Shown: positions 34,066 through 46,502 of the stretch, piece after piece
How the letters are laid out: every line of letters starts with the position of its first letter
How positions within the stretch are numbered: the stretch's first letter is position 1
Assembly (NCBI GenBank): GCA_964035755.1
Contig: CAXIVR010000001.1
Coordinates: 86,037,209 to 86,101,208, forward strand
From: Teleogryllus oceanicus
Taxonomy: Eukaryota > Arthropoda > Insecta > Orthoptera > Gryllidae
DNA: 64,000 nt
Direction: 5' to 3'
Position numbers and translations under genes: made by a program
The notes under the pieces: model-generated
What the model was told of the DNA's origin: nothing
Database searches by the model: none
Seen by the model: only the letters and a program-made list of their open reading frames with translations

Positions 34066-34868
34066 AGATTACCCTATTCTTAAAATTAACTAAAATAGTA
34101 TGCAAGGTATGAGAATTGGAAATATTGGTAGAACTTTGTTTTGTTAACACATTTTGTCCAGGCAAGCTTACTCCTGCCTCCTAGAGAGAGAATAAAATTA
34201 GGATATGAAATATCAGTCTGGACTAGTATGTAGATCGCTCAAATGAAAATTTTACAGACGATTATTACGTCATCGAATTTTGAACAGTTCTAAAAATAAA
34301 AATTATAACTGAGCACATATCGAAACGTTCCAGAACTAGTACTCAAGTAAACAATAGAAAAGTTCTAAATACATCCTTTTTCATCATATTCCTTACTTTA
34401 AATTATTTTTTTAAAAAATTGAAATTCTGCTCGTTTCTTTGAAACGAAAAAAGTTAATAACACTGCCACACAAAAAGCACAAATTGTTTTAGTTTTAAAA
34501 AAACTTAAATCTAAAATAAAAGGAGATGTTAAGAGCCTGATCAGCTTACTAGAGCATGCCATCTGCAAGACGAAAATAATTCACCCATTATTCATTATAC
34601 GTAAAAATGAAGTATCAAAGTAAAATAAAAAAATAAAGGATAAAAATAAATCATTCAAATAAAGTATATTTTATGTCATATTTATAATGAAACATATCTA
34701 TAAATCAACAGTAATTTATAATTCCTCCATATTACAACAAATGACACTAGAGAACAAAATGTTTTTTTATACCTCCATGATAAAAGTAGGTGATTTCAAA
34801 GGAAACGATTACGCTGATTTCGAAAATAATTAAAAAAGTTTCTATCGCGCAGGGTTAAAAATATCATC
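34066..34868. other. AT-rich intergenic DNA
   Basis: Very AT-rich, rich in A and T homopolymers, no feature recognised. Confidence 0.4.
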
Positions 34869-36660
34869 TTTATTTATTTTACGTAAAAAACAGTTAAAAA
34901 CTGTGTTTGACGTGCGATAGGGAAAAGTGAATTGTGTGAACATTCTCAAAATTATGTGATCCTTACACTAAGTCATATACTACTTAAAATTGAGGGGGAA
35001 AAACTCCCATGTAATAAAATCTATTTCCAAGGATAAAAAGGCAATAAATTTTGGCTCTTATCCATGTTGTCTTTCGGAATAATACTTCCTGCCGTGACAA
35101 CATTGAAATGATAATTTGAATAATTGTATTTCCCACTGAATTCTAGAAGACGTGCACAGAAAATGAAGTTACATTTATGTCCAGAAGCAAAACAAGGGGA
35201 CATCTCAGCATTTGCTCAATGGATCAGGGAAACTGAACGAAAAACCTGACCGAGATGGGGAACATTGACCCGGAGGCTGCAATACAATACTTGTTACAGG
35301 TTGTTTATACACATTTATACAGTTCAAATGGTAAATAATGCATTATGTATCATTGTTAAAATTAATGTTACTTTTCTTGTGATGCTCAGTATAGTCCCTA
35401 ATTGTATAGAAACAGTTATGCAGCAGAAACGATTTCACTTGGGATTTAAACTTTTCTAATGAATTTAGTCGTTTAATGTCATCTGGCAAAGTGTTGTAAA
35501 ATAATGTACATGTATTGTATGTGAATTTTTTGTAATGAGCTGTTGATACTGTCACCTGATGAATATGATTTCTACGTCGAGTGTTATAGTAATAGACTTC
35601 AGCATTTTCTGAAAATATATTCCCGCCCTTGAGCAAGTCATTTTTTACAAAAACCACTGATTCGTAAATAAAAAGACACGGTAATGGTAGAATTCCTAGA
35701 TTAATGAAGAGAGGCTTACATGAATCACGTGGGTGGGATTTGGTTATTATTCGTACAATTCGTTTTTGTAATCTAAAAGTCTGGGAGCTATAAGATGTAT
35801 TTCCCCAGAATATTATGCCATATCTCAGGCGGGAATGAACATTCGCGAAATATACAAAACGAACAGTATGAAGGCCGACTGAATTTGCACGAATTCTGAA
35901 CGCGTAGCATAATGAACTTAATTTTGTGTTCAATTCATTTAAATGAACGTTCCATTTAAGATTTGACTGAATTGAGAGACCTAAACATTTTGTTGCCGTA
36001 TAATCAGTCAATGGTACACCGTTCATTTTCAATGGAGCACAGAATTGTTTATTTGAAATGGAAAACTGCATCAAAACCGTTTTCTTTTCGTTTAATATTA
36101 ATTTGTTATTTCGGAACCAATTTGAAACATCTGATATTGTACTATTTACTGTTTCTTTATTGCAAAGAATGTTCGTATCATCTGCAAAGAGAACCGTTCT
36201 TCCGTTTTGAATCGTCGAGGCATATCGTTTACGTGAAGTAGGAACAGAATAGGGCCTAAAATCGATCCTTGAGGAACTCCACATGCAACGGGCAAACAGT
36301 CGGAAAGGTGTGTACGTAATGTTCCATCATTCCAGTAAGGTATTTCCACTCTGAGATCGTTGTTTAAGGTACGAACATAACCAATCTAGAGCAATACCAC
36401 GGATTCCATATGAAGGTAATTTGGAAAGTAAAATGTCATGACCAAGGACGTCAAAAGTTCAACTTTTGAGAAATCTAAAATAACCCAATAGGTGCCTCGT
36501 TTTGATCCAATGATGAGGCGACATCTTTAAGAAAATAAAGTATAGCTGTTTCCGTCGTATTTACTGAGAAAGATTTCCACTCGTACGTAAAAAAGTCTTT
36601 CTAATATTTTTGAAATAACTGATAGAAGAGAAATGGGCCGATAATTTTGAAATTCGAATT
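34869..36660 (-). mobile_element. Main LINE family copy C, with complete 3' end
   Basis: The 3' tail is at 34869-34884 (AAAATAAATAAA on the minus strand), then a 3' UTR to about 35345, then the longest intact coding stretch of the family (35343-36284). RT motifs continue with stops and frameshifts to about 36660, where HGFRK-type sequence is lost. It is the best reference copy here, covering the RT catalytic core to the tail. The 3' UTR matches copies A (12230-12718) and D (53970-54517) almost base for base, including CAGGGAAACTGAACG and TTTATGTCCAGAAGC on the plus strand. Confidence 0.9.
35343..36284 (-). pseudogene. LINE RT C-terminal half, 313-codon open frame, copy C
   Basis: The frame opens upstream of RTVLFADDTNILCNKETV (RT catalytic motif C, both Asp present) and continues through WFRNNKLILNEKKTVLMQFS, PLTDYTATKCLGLSIQSNLK, LRYGIIFWGNTSYSSQTFRL, RDSCKPLFINLGILPLPCLF, VYYYNTRRRNHIHQVTVS and TCTLFYNTLPDDIKRLNS to a natural stop after NINFNNDT. 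This is the RT palm end, thumb and C-terminal domain of a CR1/Daphne-like LINE protein. RT motifs A and B lie just upstream in another frame (36146-36349 gives CGVPQGSILGPILFLLHVND). So the gene is cut by one frameshift at the motif B-C interval, much as in copy B. The apparent start codon is not biological. Confidence 0.9.
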
Positions 36661-36894
36661 TTGAATCTGTTGTATTTGAAATAAACAAAATTCTATACAA
36701 ATTTCCGCATTGTCACTCCGGTTACATTACTACAAAATTTTATGAGCATGCATCATTTAAGGCAAGAACAAGTTAAAAATGGAATGCGCATATTCGTGCA
36801 AACAATACTGAAACATCTTGGAAGGAGCAATTCCTTTAGAGATGAATTTGAGATGTCCCTCCCTGATAGAGAACAATAATAAATGTATAAACAA

Positions 36895-37762
36895 ACTGTA
36901 TACTATACTTCAATGGAACATTAATAGTTTTTATACTAGATACTCCAATTACTCAATCAAATATATTCTATTATAAGCCTTCAAGAGACTCATTTGAATA
37001 AACACTTACGGAAACATCCAGGGATATAAGTGTTTTTGTAAATATCGAATAAATTCTAACTACTCATGTGGAGGTGTTGCAATATACATTAAAGATAATC
37101 TACTGGCAGATGTTACAATTCAAACGAATATTGAAGCCGTAGTTATTAAAATCAACGCTCCATTTTCACTTCATATATGCAATGTATACCCTCCTAATAG
37201 CTACTCACTTGACATTAAAGAAATTATAGATATATTGAGACTATTACCTAAACCATTTATGTTATTAGGTGATTTTAACAGCCATAATCCTATATGGGGT
37301 TCTTCTAAAATCGATCAAAGAGGAATTAAAATAGAATCCTTAATAAATGAGTAACATCAATCTATTAAATACGGATCTTCTTACCCATTTTAATAGTAGC
37401 AATGGAAATTGATGAATAGATCTAACAATGTGTACTCCAACTTCACCGCAATTGTGAATGGTCACTACTGGATGATTTACATGACAGTGACAATTTTCCA
37501 ATCTTGATTAATCTAAAAATTCTCGTACCATATAACATCAAACTGCATTAATTTGGAACTTCAAAAAGGCAAACTGGAATCTAATAAAGAAAAAAATTAG
37601 ATATTCTTAGTCACTGAGAATATTGATATTGTTACCAACTTCTTCCCTAAAAAGGCCAGTACCGTGTGGAATGAAGAATGTAGAGAAGCGTATAAGAATT
37701 ATAAACATGCTTTAAATAGATATAAAAAACTACTGAAAACAAAATTGAATACACGCTGTGCT
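36895..37762 (+). mobile_element. I-like LINE fragment, endonuclease domain only
   Basis: Plus-strand reading gives TILQWNINSFYTRYSNY, then after a frame change YSCGGVAIYIKDNLLADV, IEAVVIKINAPFSLHICNVY, and LPKPFMLLGDFNSHNPIWGS, with the GDFN catalytic stretch and the NxxWGS turn typical of I/jockey-type endonucleases. The end gives STVWNEECREAYKNYKHALN, the post-endonuclease linker. There is no ORF1 and no reverse transcriptase. A run of stops after 37350 shows decay. It directly precedes another I-like element in the same direction. Confidence 0.75.
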
Positions 37763-38002
37763 GCCCTTGCGCGCTATACCTGTTGGCGTTGAAGTTAAGC
37801 GTCAAGAACGAAAGCTGTTATAGTGTTTTTTTGTGTTTGTGGTTAATAGTTGTCCCACAACTGTGTGCAAATTCGGGTGACGAGTTTTCATAGATTTGTT
37901 TTAGTGAGTGTTCTCTTCGCTTTCACGTGCTGAGAAGCTTGAAATGCGTATGTTTCCAACCATCGTGTTGCTGCGTGGCAACCGAGCAACATCGTAACTA
38001 TC

Positions 38003-39283
38003 ATGGAAGTCCTCCATCCCAATCAACAATCAAACATTGCTTCAAATAAAGATTTATGTGCAAGCATGTAATACTTCCCTGTTTCCAAAGAAAGAAAATG
38101 CATTTGTGATTGACTTTGCTAATCATGCACTGACAGTTGACTTCATCGAAGCCCTTGCAGGAAAAACTAATCCTCCTCATATTTGGTTTGCATTAAAGAT
38201 ATCTAATAACAAGCTTTGTGTTTATTTCGTCACCAAAGGAATTGCTGAGTGATGACCTTGTGTTCAAAGTTAAATTGATCCTTGTATCTGACCATGAATT
38301 TATTATAAGACCTCTAATTTCACACAACAAAGTAATTCTTTCCAATGTTTCCCCGAGTATGCCTTACAATTTCCTAGAAGCTAAGTTATTAGAATTTGGC
38401 GTTAAAACTGTGGCATTAATGTCTTTTATTCGTGCAGGTTTCTGTAATCCAAACTGAACCATATCATGAGTTTTAGAAGACAAACCTACATGGCTTCGGA
38501 ATATGAACTACTCCCGGAGTCCTTCCAAGTAACATTGGATGGTTTACCGCATTGGATATACATCTCATCTGATATTCCTACCTTCTTCCAGTGCAAGCTG
38601 CAAGGACATTTTGCTAAGAACTGCCCAAATATTAACTCCCCCTGCCGCAAGCAGCTATCAGCCCGAAGTTAACAACCTTCCTTTATCAGACGGCGACCTT
38701 CCCCCTTCTCTTGCCCCCGGTCCCGTTCCTGTCGATAACTTGAACGAATTCCCTGGCCTCCCAAGTGTTTCGCAATCAGTTCCTTCAGGGGCATTCCCTA
38801 CAACTTCAATTTCGGAATCTAAGCTAGAGAAGTCAACGGAAGACACGGTGAAATCAAAAACTAAAAGGCCACTCTCGTCTAGTAGCTCCCAAGCTACGTC
38901 TCTTCCCGCTAATGTGATAGATCTCGTAACTGAAAAGACTGACCTATCGGATTCGGAGATATCCTTAGACTTAGACGACCCCTCTGCGAAACAAAATAGT
39001 GATCCTCCATAAAAAATTCAAACCTACCTCAGACAGTAATAAAGACATTCAATGGTCAGTAACCAAAGAAAAGATTAAAGAGAGCTCAATTAAATACATG
39101 TTATCGATGAATGAATTGTTAAGCTTCTTTGACAAATCCAAAGGTTTCCAGAACATTGCAGAAATTGCTAAAGACTTCTCTCCAGAAATTTCACCTACAA
39201 TTTCAATGTTTCGGGATATTTATACCACCCTTCCTAACAAAGGTATTAAAAACAGATGTTCCAGAATAATCAAAAACCTTTAA
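38003..39283 (+). pseudogene. I-like LINE ORF1 (Gag-like, nucleic-acid binding)
   Basis: Frames join as: NAFVIDFANHALTVDFIEAL and PPHIWFALKISNNKLCVYFV; KLILVSDHEFIIRPLISHNK; YNFLEAKLLEFGVKTVALMS; FRRQTYMASEYELLPESFQV; HWIYISSDIPTFFQCKLQGH with FAKNC. The last is a CCHC knuckle in which the first Cys is Phe. A Ser/Pro-rich linker follows (38600-39000), then LSMNELLSFFDKSKGFQNIA and NKGIKNRCSRIIKNL. The first part is RRM-like in length and position, but that is inference. This protein would bind the LINE RNA. Breaks near 38250, 38460, 38670 and 39005 show it is dead. Confidence 0.75.
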
Positions 39284-39362
39284 AGTAAATTGGATTCTGA
39301 TATGAATACTTCTCAGGCGTCTACAGTGTAATACGACGCCCATATATTTCCTGTATTTCCTC

Positions 39363-40370
39363 ATGGATATTATTCAATGGAATTGCAATGGCTTCTACCC
39401 CCAAACGTCTTTCTTTAAACTTCTTATCAATTATTTCAGTCCCCAAGTTCTCTGACTACAAGAAACCAACTTTAAAGGCAAAACATGTGCTCCGTTACGT
39501 GGATATAAACGTTTATTTTTCAACAGAAGAGACACTCTAATTGCAAGTGGGAGAGTAGCGAATTTGTGAAACAAGATTTTTTCTTCATAATATTCCACTA
39601 CAAACTCCCTTAGAAACCGCTGCTGTATCGATCAAGCTTAGTACAGTGGTGTCTATGCAATATTTGCTTACCGAACAGCCTAACATATTCTCGAACTTGA
39701 CAATATTATCATGCAACTTCCTATCGATTTATTATAGTGGCTGATTTTAATTGCCACCAGGGGCTCTCGAACTGACAGAAGGGGCAAATCTAAAGAAGAG
39801 TGGCTCGATAAATATGATCTAATCCTCGTGAATGGAAGTGCTACTAGATTTAAGGCAAGCAATGGTACTGAGATTGCAATAGATTTTAGTCTTGTGACTA
39901 GTTACATTGCTACTAAATGCGCTTGGAGCACCTTCGATCAACATTATGATAGTGACCACTGTTCCATCTCCATCAACTTCTCCAACCGACAATTGGCGAA
40001 AAATCTCAAAACCTACCCTAAATGGTTGATTATCCATGTAAATTGGTTACAATTCCTGCACATCATAAATAATAATGTCGATAACCTTCCTAAACCAGAC
40101 TCGTCTCCACCGCTTATAAATAAAACAGTTCAGGACTGTACTAATATGTTGACATTAGCAGCCAGTTGATCCATCCAAGTTCTGGAAGAATAAGGAAACA
40201 CCAGGTTCCTTGGTGGAATGAGGAATGTACTGCGGCCATCAAAGAAAAGAAAATATATTTCCGAAAGTATAAGAAGATTAAAACCATTGAAAACGGAATA
40301 CTCTTTAGGAAAGCTAGAACTAAGGCCCGATTAATATTACAAACAACAAGACTTAAACCTTAGAACAATT
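39363..40370 (+). pseudogene. I-like LINE ORF2, endonuclease part
   Basis: Starts ATG at 39363 with MDIIQWNCNGFYPQTSFFKL, an apurinic-type endonuclease N-terminus, then LQETNFKGKTCAPLRGYKRL. The GDFN region is damaged (39710-39780), but SKEEWLDKYDLILVNGSATR, IDFSLVTSYI and DQHYDSDHCSISINF (catalytic SDH) are clear. PWWNEECTAAIKEKKIYFRK and RKARTKARLILQTTR then mark the linker. The reverse transcriptase that should follow is absent. Several frame changes. Confidence 0.75.
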
Positions 40371-40520
40371 GTACATCAGCAATTCGACCTAACCCAATAC
40401 TCAATTTTTCTGACAAATCCTATTGCCTGAATTCGAGCCAATTGTACCCGTGGTGAATAAGAAAACTCGCTCCTATCGTCTCTCGTTTTCTTGAACGTAC
40501 CACTCGTGCTATTAAATAAA

Positions 40521-43190
40521 TAAATAAGTATAACTAATAATGACTTCTTATTTTCAAGTATTACTCATACAAAAACTTTCCGCAAAAAACGACAAAAGCA
40601 TTAGAGAGCCGACCGCCTTCGGGAGTTCGCGCTCCCCTCTGGGTCAAGCTCCCTTGCCTGATAGCTTGGTAAAGCCCCAGAGGCCCGGGTACTTGCTCCA
40701 GGCAAGACGTACCCACCTGCCTTCGCGCGAAGCTCAAACTTAGATGAGTTGTCCATTGCGATGCCTTACACTCTTGACATTGCATCCACGTTTGGCGTGT
40801 TACGAACGTTCCTTCAACGTCAGAAGACACCGTGGGATTCATTGTGTTCGTGATACAAACGGCAACAGAGTCACCTTGTGCACATTCTGCAATTACTCTT
40901 GTAGATTCCTGCAATTAAATTGTGCTGTCCGGACATGCTGATATACGATACATTGACATGACTAACATAGCAATGTTGCACACTCTGCAAGACCACTAGG
41001 AAATCTGTCACCAGGTAAAAATTGCATGGCAGACCATTCCGCAAGATTGCAGCATTCCGCAAGATTAGCTTTAACATTATGCACGCCTTGTCGACTTTAC
41101 TATCTGCGTGATCGTCTGCGTGATCGTTTGTTGTATATGTCCAAGATCATATCAATAAAATTGCCCTCTGCTGTGACCACGAATTCAAGTTTTTTTTTCG
41201 TTTTCCAGTAGTGTAATGCCTATAATGGGAACTCAGGATTCTGAAGACTATATATTTCGTATTTGTAATTAATACGTGTATTCCATTTGAGATCATTAGT
41301 CATGTACCCCATCACTAATGGGAATGTATGAATGTCTCTCTTACCAAAGTAGTATAAGATATAAGCTGCGTTTCCTCCTATCAGACACACTCAAATCAAT
41401 TCGTAAGTCAAGGAAACCAATACAATACTTCTCAATTACAAACTGTTTTTTTATTGCGGCAACTTTACTGTATACTATGTTTATGTAATTCTGCTGAAAA
41501 TGGTCCTTAATATTTTTTCTCAGTAAAATTTGTTCATATTGTCATATTTCCAAGGTGTTCACATACTTTTGTCACTTCCTGAATGTATAAATGGATGTCT
41601 CGCATAATTGTCACATTAGAAGCTTTAAGCTCCAACTCCGTGAGCATTTCAGGAGTAAGATCTACTAGTACATTTCGAGATCATGATGTTTTATATTCAG
41701 AATACTATAAATGAATTCTCTGTGACATTTTCAAAATTTTCTTCAAGATAACAGCATTTTTGTGTTTTCTTTCTTTTTTTGCTCAAATAGAGAAAAGTAT
41801 TTATAAATATATTTTTTCAATTTGTCTTAAAAACTTAAATTTTAAAGTTTATAATATTTTTGTCCTATCCGTCTGTTATTAAAGCCAGAGATTTTCCTCT
41901 CCATGCAATGTATCTGCAATTTTAGACCATTTATTGTTGTCATGAACAATTTTCACGAAAATCGTGACATTTTTCTAAGAAATGTCCTAACGTAAACCGA
42001 GGTAAGTGCAACCTAGTATGTCAGTATTCAGGTGGATAGATGAATTTAACATGTTAAATACTGTTGGCCGTATCCTAAATAATGTTTTGGCATCCCTGTT
42101 CACCTAAAAAAGCCGGAATACAAAATATTGAGTCTATATTCCGGCAGAATGAGTTTCATTGCATTGCATTCACCTGCAATATTCATTGCAATATCCAAAT
42201 TATGCATTTCAAATCAGAAGTTTAAAGTTAGCATATTGAACGCTAAATTGGTTGCGCAAATTCAAGCAGAGTTCCACAAGCATGCCTTCCGAAGGTCGAG
42301 AACATGGAACTTTGGATGTGTCATCTCTTGAACCTTGTACTACCGTTAAATTAAGCTGTTCAGAGATTATTAGAAAACTATTTTACCCAGTTATGGCCAT
42401 GACATCCGTGCAACAGAATGTGCAACAGAAATTATTTTTCGTATTTTTATAACGATTACGTAATTTTATAGTATTGAAATTCCTATTCTACTAAAATTTT
42501 AACCGTCGTTTGAAAAACTCGTAACTACGTGGAACGGGAAATGTTCGAAAAAAATACATATACCAGTCCTTTTTTTTAGGGAGGGGGTCAATTTACATAA
42601 AATTGGCCTTCTGTCACAGATATCAGTGATTTCCGCTCTATTGTTATGAAAAGTCAAAGAAACGAGAAGACACTTCGTTTGGCATGTTAGCCAGTCCACT
42701 ATTTGGTATCCCGCTTGTTCAGGCTACAAACTGATAATTAACGCTAGCAATACCGGGGGGGAGAGAGGGGGGCTAAGTTACCCATCAATGATTCCTTCTT
42801 TTTTATAGGTCTCAATCTTTTTAGTAAGCTGTAAATGGATACGATTATGATATATTTGTTCAAGAATGATGCAATCTATCAGTTTGTTACGAGTTTGAGT
42901 AGTCAAAGCGTTTTCGGCTGCTCCCCGATGGAAGTATGCATCGGCTTTTTGCTCTGTCGAAATTCTTTTCTTAAATTTTGAACTGTAGTTCAATAAAGGG
43001 TCTCGCAATACTCACCGTAATGGATACTCCGTGATGTAGTTCACATGAAATTTTACAAGCACTTTCAGTACCGTGTAAAATGCAGTATTAGTTTATTTTT
43101 AATTAGGTTTTAATTAATTAGGTAATGTTATTTTAAGAATCATTGTAAGTACTTTGAAGTACTGAAAATAGTGTTTATGCGTCAATTAGT
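40521..43190. other. Intergenic with one GC-rich patch
   Basis: A GC-rich patch at 40600-40740 holds a small hairpin (GGGAGTTCGCGCTCCC) and no recognised motif. TAAA units at 40510-40535 are the end of the preceding LINE. GGTGTTCACATACTTTTG at 41558-41575 is reminiscent of a Tc1-type end but has no partner. The rest is AT-rich without motifs. Confidence 0.35.
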
Positions 43191-43199
43191 ATATAACCT

Positions 43200-43400
43200 T
43201 TCGTGACCTTAGGCCAGCCACTGCGCAAAACTCGCCGCGCGCCGCCGCCAACCCTGCGGCCGTTACATCCCAAGCACTGGTGCTATCATCTATCGGTCGT
43301 CAGGGTCTCACTTGCCCGGAAGGGCATAAAGGGTGACAAGAAAGGTTGTTTCGGAACGGTCCGGAAAGGCGGGAAAGTCGAACACACGCTTCAATAATTC
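43200..43400 (+). promoter_or_regulatory. CpG-rich block, function unknown
   Basis: About 200 bp starting CGCAAAACTCGCCGCGCGCC, with a 64-codon plus frame that is Arg/Lys-rich and not recognised. Possible promoter or transposon remnant. No TATA box, donor site or repeat partner seen. Confidence 0.3.
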
Positions 43401-43739
43401 AAATACAGTTCATTGAAAGAACACCCTTCCTTGAAAAGATCCTCTTTATCTACGAATATGATTTCAGAGTTATAGTGTGGTTTCCATGATCACAATTCAA
43501 TAAATAAATAACAAATAATTAAATTAATTTAAAATAAATAAATAATTTCCACTTTTACAAGAGAAACAATTTGTTTTACAATAACGGAATCTAGGAAAAA
43601 GTACGTAATAAAATTATTCTGTAAAGACGCCAAGACCATATGTAAATTACATTTTCGATTTTTATCAAAACATTGATCTAGGAAATCTTTAAAACATGCC
43701 TTTGGTAGAAATATAAAGAACATGTGTCTGCGCACTTCT

Positions 43740-43940
43740 AACTAACAAGGAACCAGCGGAAATTTTCTTCGTTCTATGACGTGAAGGAACGAACGCGCCA
43801 CGAAATCTGACACCGGTTAGCAGGCGTCTCGTAGCCTTGCTAGTGCTGCCGATGCAATGGTTGGGCCGCGGAAGACGCAGACGTCACGTGAGGTCTTGAC
43901 GCAAAACGTCTCTAAACGTTGCTAAACAAAACCTGGGTTT
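43740..43940. promoter_or_regulatory. CpG-rich block with CRE/E-box-like GACGTCACGTG
   Basis: Includes GACGTCACGTGAGG (43879-43892), which overlaps a CRE-like core (GACGTCA) and an E-box (CACGTG), preceded by GGCCGCGGAAGACGCAGACG (43864-43883). The latter recurs with one change at 60331-60350. This suggests a shared regulatory cassette or a shared transposon piece. No transcript start can be shown. Confidence 0.35.
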
Positions 43941-44867
43941 TGAATAGTGCTGTACTAGCTCATGAAATTTCATATGAATCCGAGTATTCATGGTATTAGT
44001 TGCAAGAATATTGGTTGCAGTCATGGAACATTAGCCCCTTGCCATTTTTGAACGGTTGAAGGTATTGTAATGCATTTTTCACGAAAATACAACAGAAAAT
44101 GTGTCTAATAGAACTATGAATTTCAGATATTACGGCAATTGTCACGAGTTATTAAGACAATTGTGCGTTATTGAAACAGAACAGTGAGTCTATTTTTTGA
44201 GTGTTTTGAGAGGAGAAAAAGATTAATGCAATGAAATAATATTAGCATTGGTTAGATAAACATTGTTTTAAAAAGGATTTTGGTTTTTTGAAACTCCAAT
44301 TTAGAGAAATTTTGAAAGCACTCCCGAAATCAGGAGCCCTGCATTCGAGGCCATGCAGCATCCTACCACTCGCGCAACTTTTCTTGAACGATAGATTGAC
44401 GAAATGCGGGCGGAGTGAGGGTATTAGTTACAAAGACAGCCACTAGAGTATTTTCATTAATGCCAACCTGTGGTAGATGAAAGTCAAACCTGCTACGTTT
44501 GCAGCCAGGTCATCGCTCTGGGTAGGCAATAGCAGGGACACACGATGAATTAAAATGTATTTACGAGGTCGGCTTGTGTAGATCTTTGCTAATTTTGACA
44601 AGCATTCTTGTCGAAACTACCCAAAACTCACCACGAGGAGGTGTCTACACATCGAGTTCCCCACTTGCCCACTGAATCTTATTTTATCAAATCTTGTTTT
44701 ATTGCATTAATTGCTTCTTATGAATTGTGACAATCTAAAGAGTTACTAACAAGGTAAACATTTAAGTCTAAAAATACTATAAATCAGCCTTTCGTTGAAA
44801 GTGTAAAGTTGGTGGAAAAAGTATGTAAAAAATATAATTACAGATAGTATGATAAAGCTAATCTTGC
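43941..44867. other. Intergenic, no recognised feature
   Basis: Nothing recognised on either strand. Confidence 0.4.
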
Positions 44868-44985
44868 GAACATAACCAATCTAGAGCAATACCACGAATT
44901 CCATATGAAGGTAATTTGGAAAGTAAAATGTCATGATCATAGTGGTCATGAAAATAAAATGAAAGTAAAATGTCATGATCATAGT
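44868..44985 (-). mobile_element. Main LINE family scrap with local duplication
   Basis: CGAACATAACCAATCTAGAG and GAAGGTAATTTGGAAAGTAA match copy C (36371-36435), which codes for the RT stretch before motif B. A 25-bp piece (GAAAGTAAAATGTCATGATC and on) is repeated at 44919-44943 and 44961-44985, with 17 bp between. The fragment is internal to the LINE (no 3' end), so it did not arrive by normal LINE insertion; more likely a repair insertion. Confidence 0.8.
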
Positions 44986-45772
44986 ATAGTGGAAATACTA
45001 GCACCAGTATACGCAGAAGCCCGATCTACAGCATGACTGATAGGATGCAACAAAACCTTGTTCTCCTTTTCCACTTCACAAGATTTCACAACTTTTTTCT
45101 ATAAGTTTGCGTTCGCCGCTACGATACGTCCTCCTAACTTTTTCGGGAGTTTTAGGTGCCTCCCTTGAAGGACCAGAACCTACCTCAGCCATTTCTTCAG
45201 ATACTGATAATAAACCTGAACAGACGTTCTTCACTATGAAAGCTACTAGCTTATGTTTCGCGCCAACGAAGTTTTAATGCTGGGAATGTTGTCATCAGTG
45301 CTCGCTGCGATCTTTTGCCTTCAGCTGTTTACGGCTCCAGGGAGGGGGAAGCAAGGTCATCGTTCAAGAAAAGGTGAGCGAGTAGCACATGCCAACGAGC
45401 TCTCGGGGAAGTATTTCGGACAGCTGATCGTATTAGAAGTAAAATTCGAAATGTAGTCGAACTTTCCACAACTGTTGCAACATTTTCCTGAATTATGCTT
45501 GCCATCCGTATTTTCTATTTTTTTTGTCATACGTAAGGATAGGAATTATTTCAAAGATCAAAAGAAAGAATGTCATAAGTAGTATTGAAATAAATTGTTT
45601 ATCAACTTAATTTAATGCGGTAGCATTCATTGCGATAATGATAGGATCTAGAAAACAAAACATAAAAATAAATTATAGTGATTACACAAAGAATATTGCA
45701 CATTTTGAGCAACCAATATGAATATTGGTGAGCATAAAATAATAAACAAGGCAATGAAAATGCATTACGATG

Positions 45773-45836
<64 letters not shown>

Positions 45837-46502
45837 TGTTGGCATAGGCAGTCAAATTAATTCAAGTTTTCCACCGTACTTGGAATTCAATCATTTAGAG
45901 CAATTCATTGGCGCTAATTAACAACGAAGAACATACATGTCAAACGTCGCGCCTTCGAGATAGGTTATTTTTCTCTTTTAGGGAAACAGGCCACGGGCTG
46001 ACTTCCAGAGAGAAAGGGAATTCATTTTTCTTATGAAACGATCACATTGATTGAAAATCAGGAAGCCGAGCATTTCAGTTGCGACTTGTCTCACTCGTGT
46101 AAAAAGCTGGTATTGCACGCATATGTATTGAGCGCAATGACAGTTGAATTGCGTAAGATTGGTGTTGCGACCGAGATCCCAGCAGAATAGTTGACGCGTA
46201 AACTTAGCTCACACGCACGAATTACGAGAGAAAAACCAGGAGCAAACGATTCCCTTTTCGACCAGACAGGTAACATTGACAACTTCAATACTCAATCATT
46301 CTTAGTCTGAGGTAAACTAATAGTTCTTGAACACTTGTTTTCAGAATTTTCCCTTGTGTCAAAGGATTAAGAAACGATAGGCGGCTTGTTTTCGACACGA
46401 ACATCTGCAGAAGCTCTTCCAAAACCCTCAAGCTATATTCGCATCCTCAACAACGATATTAATAACTAAAATGAAAATATAAACAGAAACTAGTAAATAA
46501 TT
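44986..46502. other. Intergenic with TAA microsatellite
   Basis: No recognised gene. The frame at 45253-45456 has a hydrophobic N-terminus (MLGMLSSVLAAIFCLQLF) that looks like a signal or membrane segment, but the rest lacks motifs, so I do not call it. Confidence 0.35.
45775..45836. repeat. (TAA)n microsatellite
   Basis: About 20 uninterrupted units. TAA arrays are the known target of Dong-type LINEs, one of which lies at 9.2-14.06 kb. Confidence 0.97.

Larger units (their letters stand above)
37780..40520 (+). mobile_element. I-like LINE, 5' UTR, ORF1 and endonuclease, RT missing
   Basis: About 220 bp of leader (37780-38002), ORF1 (38003-39283), and the start of ORF2 (39363 to about 40370). 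Sequence then decays and ends in TTAAATAAATAAATAAG near 40535. No reverse transcriptase is present, so the copy lost its 3' half but still stops at a TAAA-type run. The copy is closest to the one at 61262-63194 in its ORF1 wording. Confidence 0.75.

Noticed and set aside
41540..41585. Tc1-type terminal repeat (GGTGTTCACATACTTTTG)
   Set aside because: No inverted partner or transposase found nearby; one short motif is not enough.
45253..45456. Small secreted or membrane protein
   Set aside because: Hydrophobic start but no motif, no promoter or splice context, and a length expected by chance.
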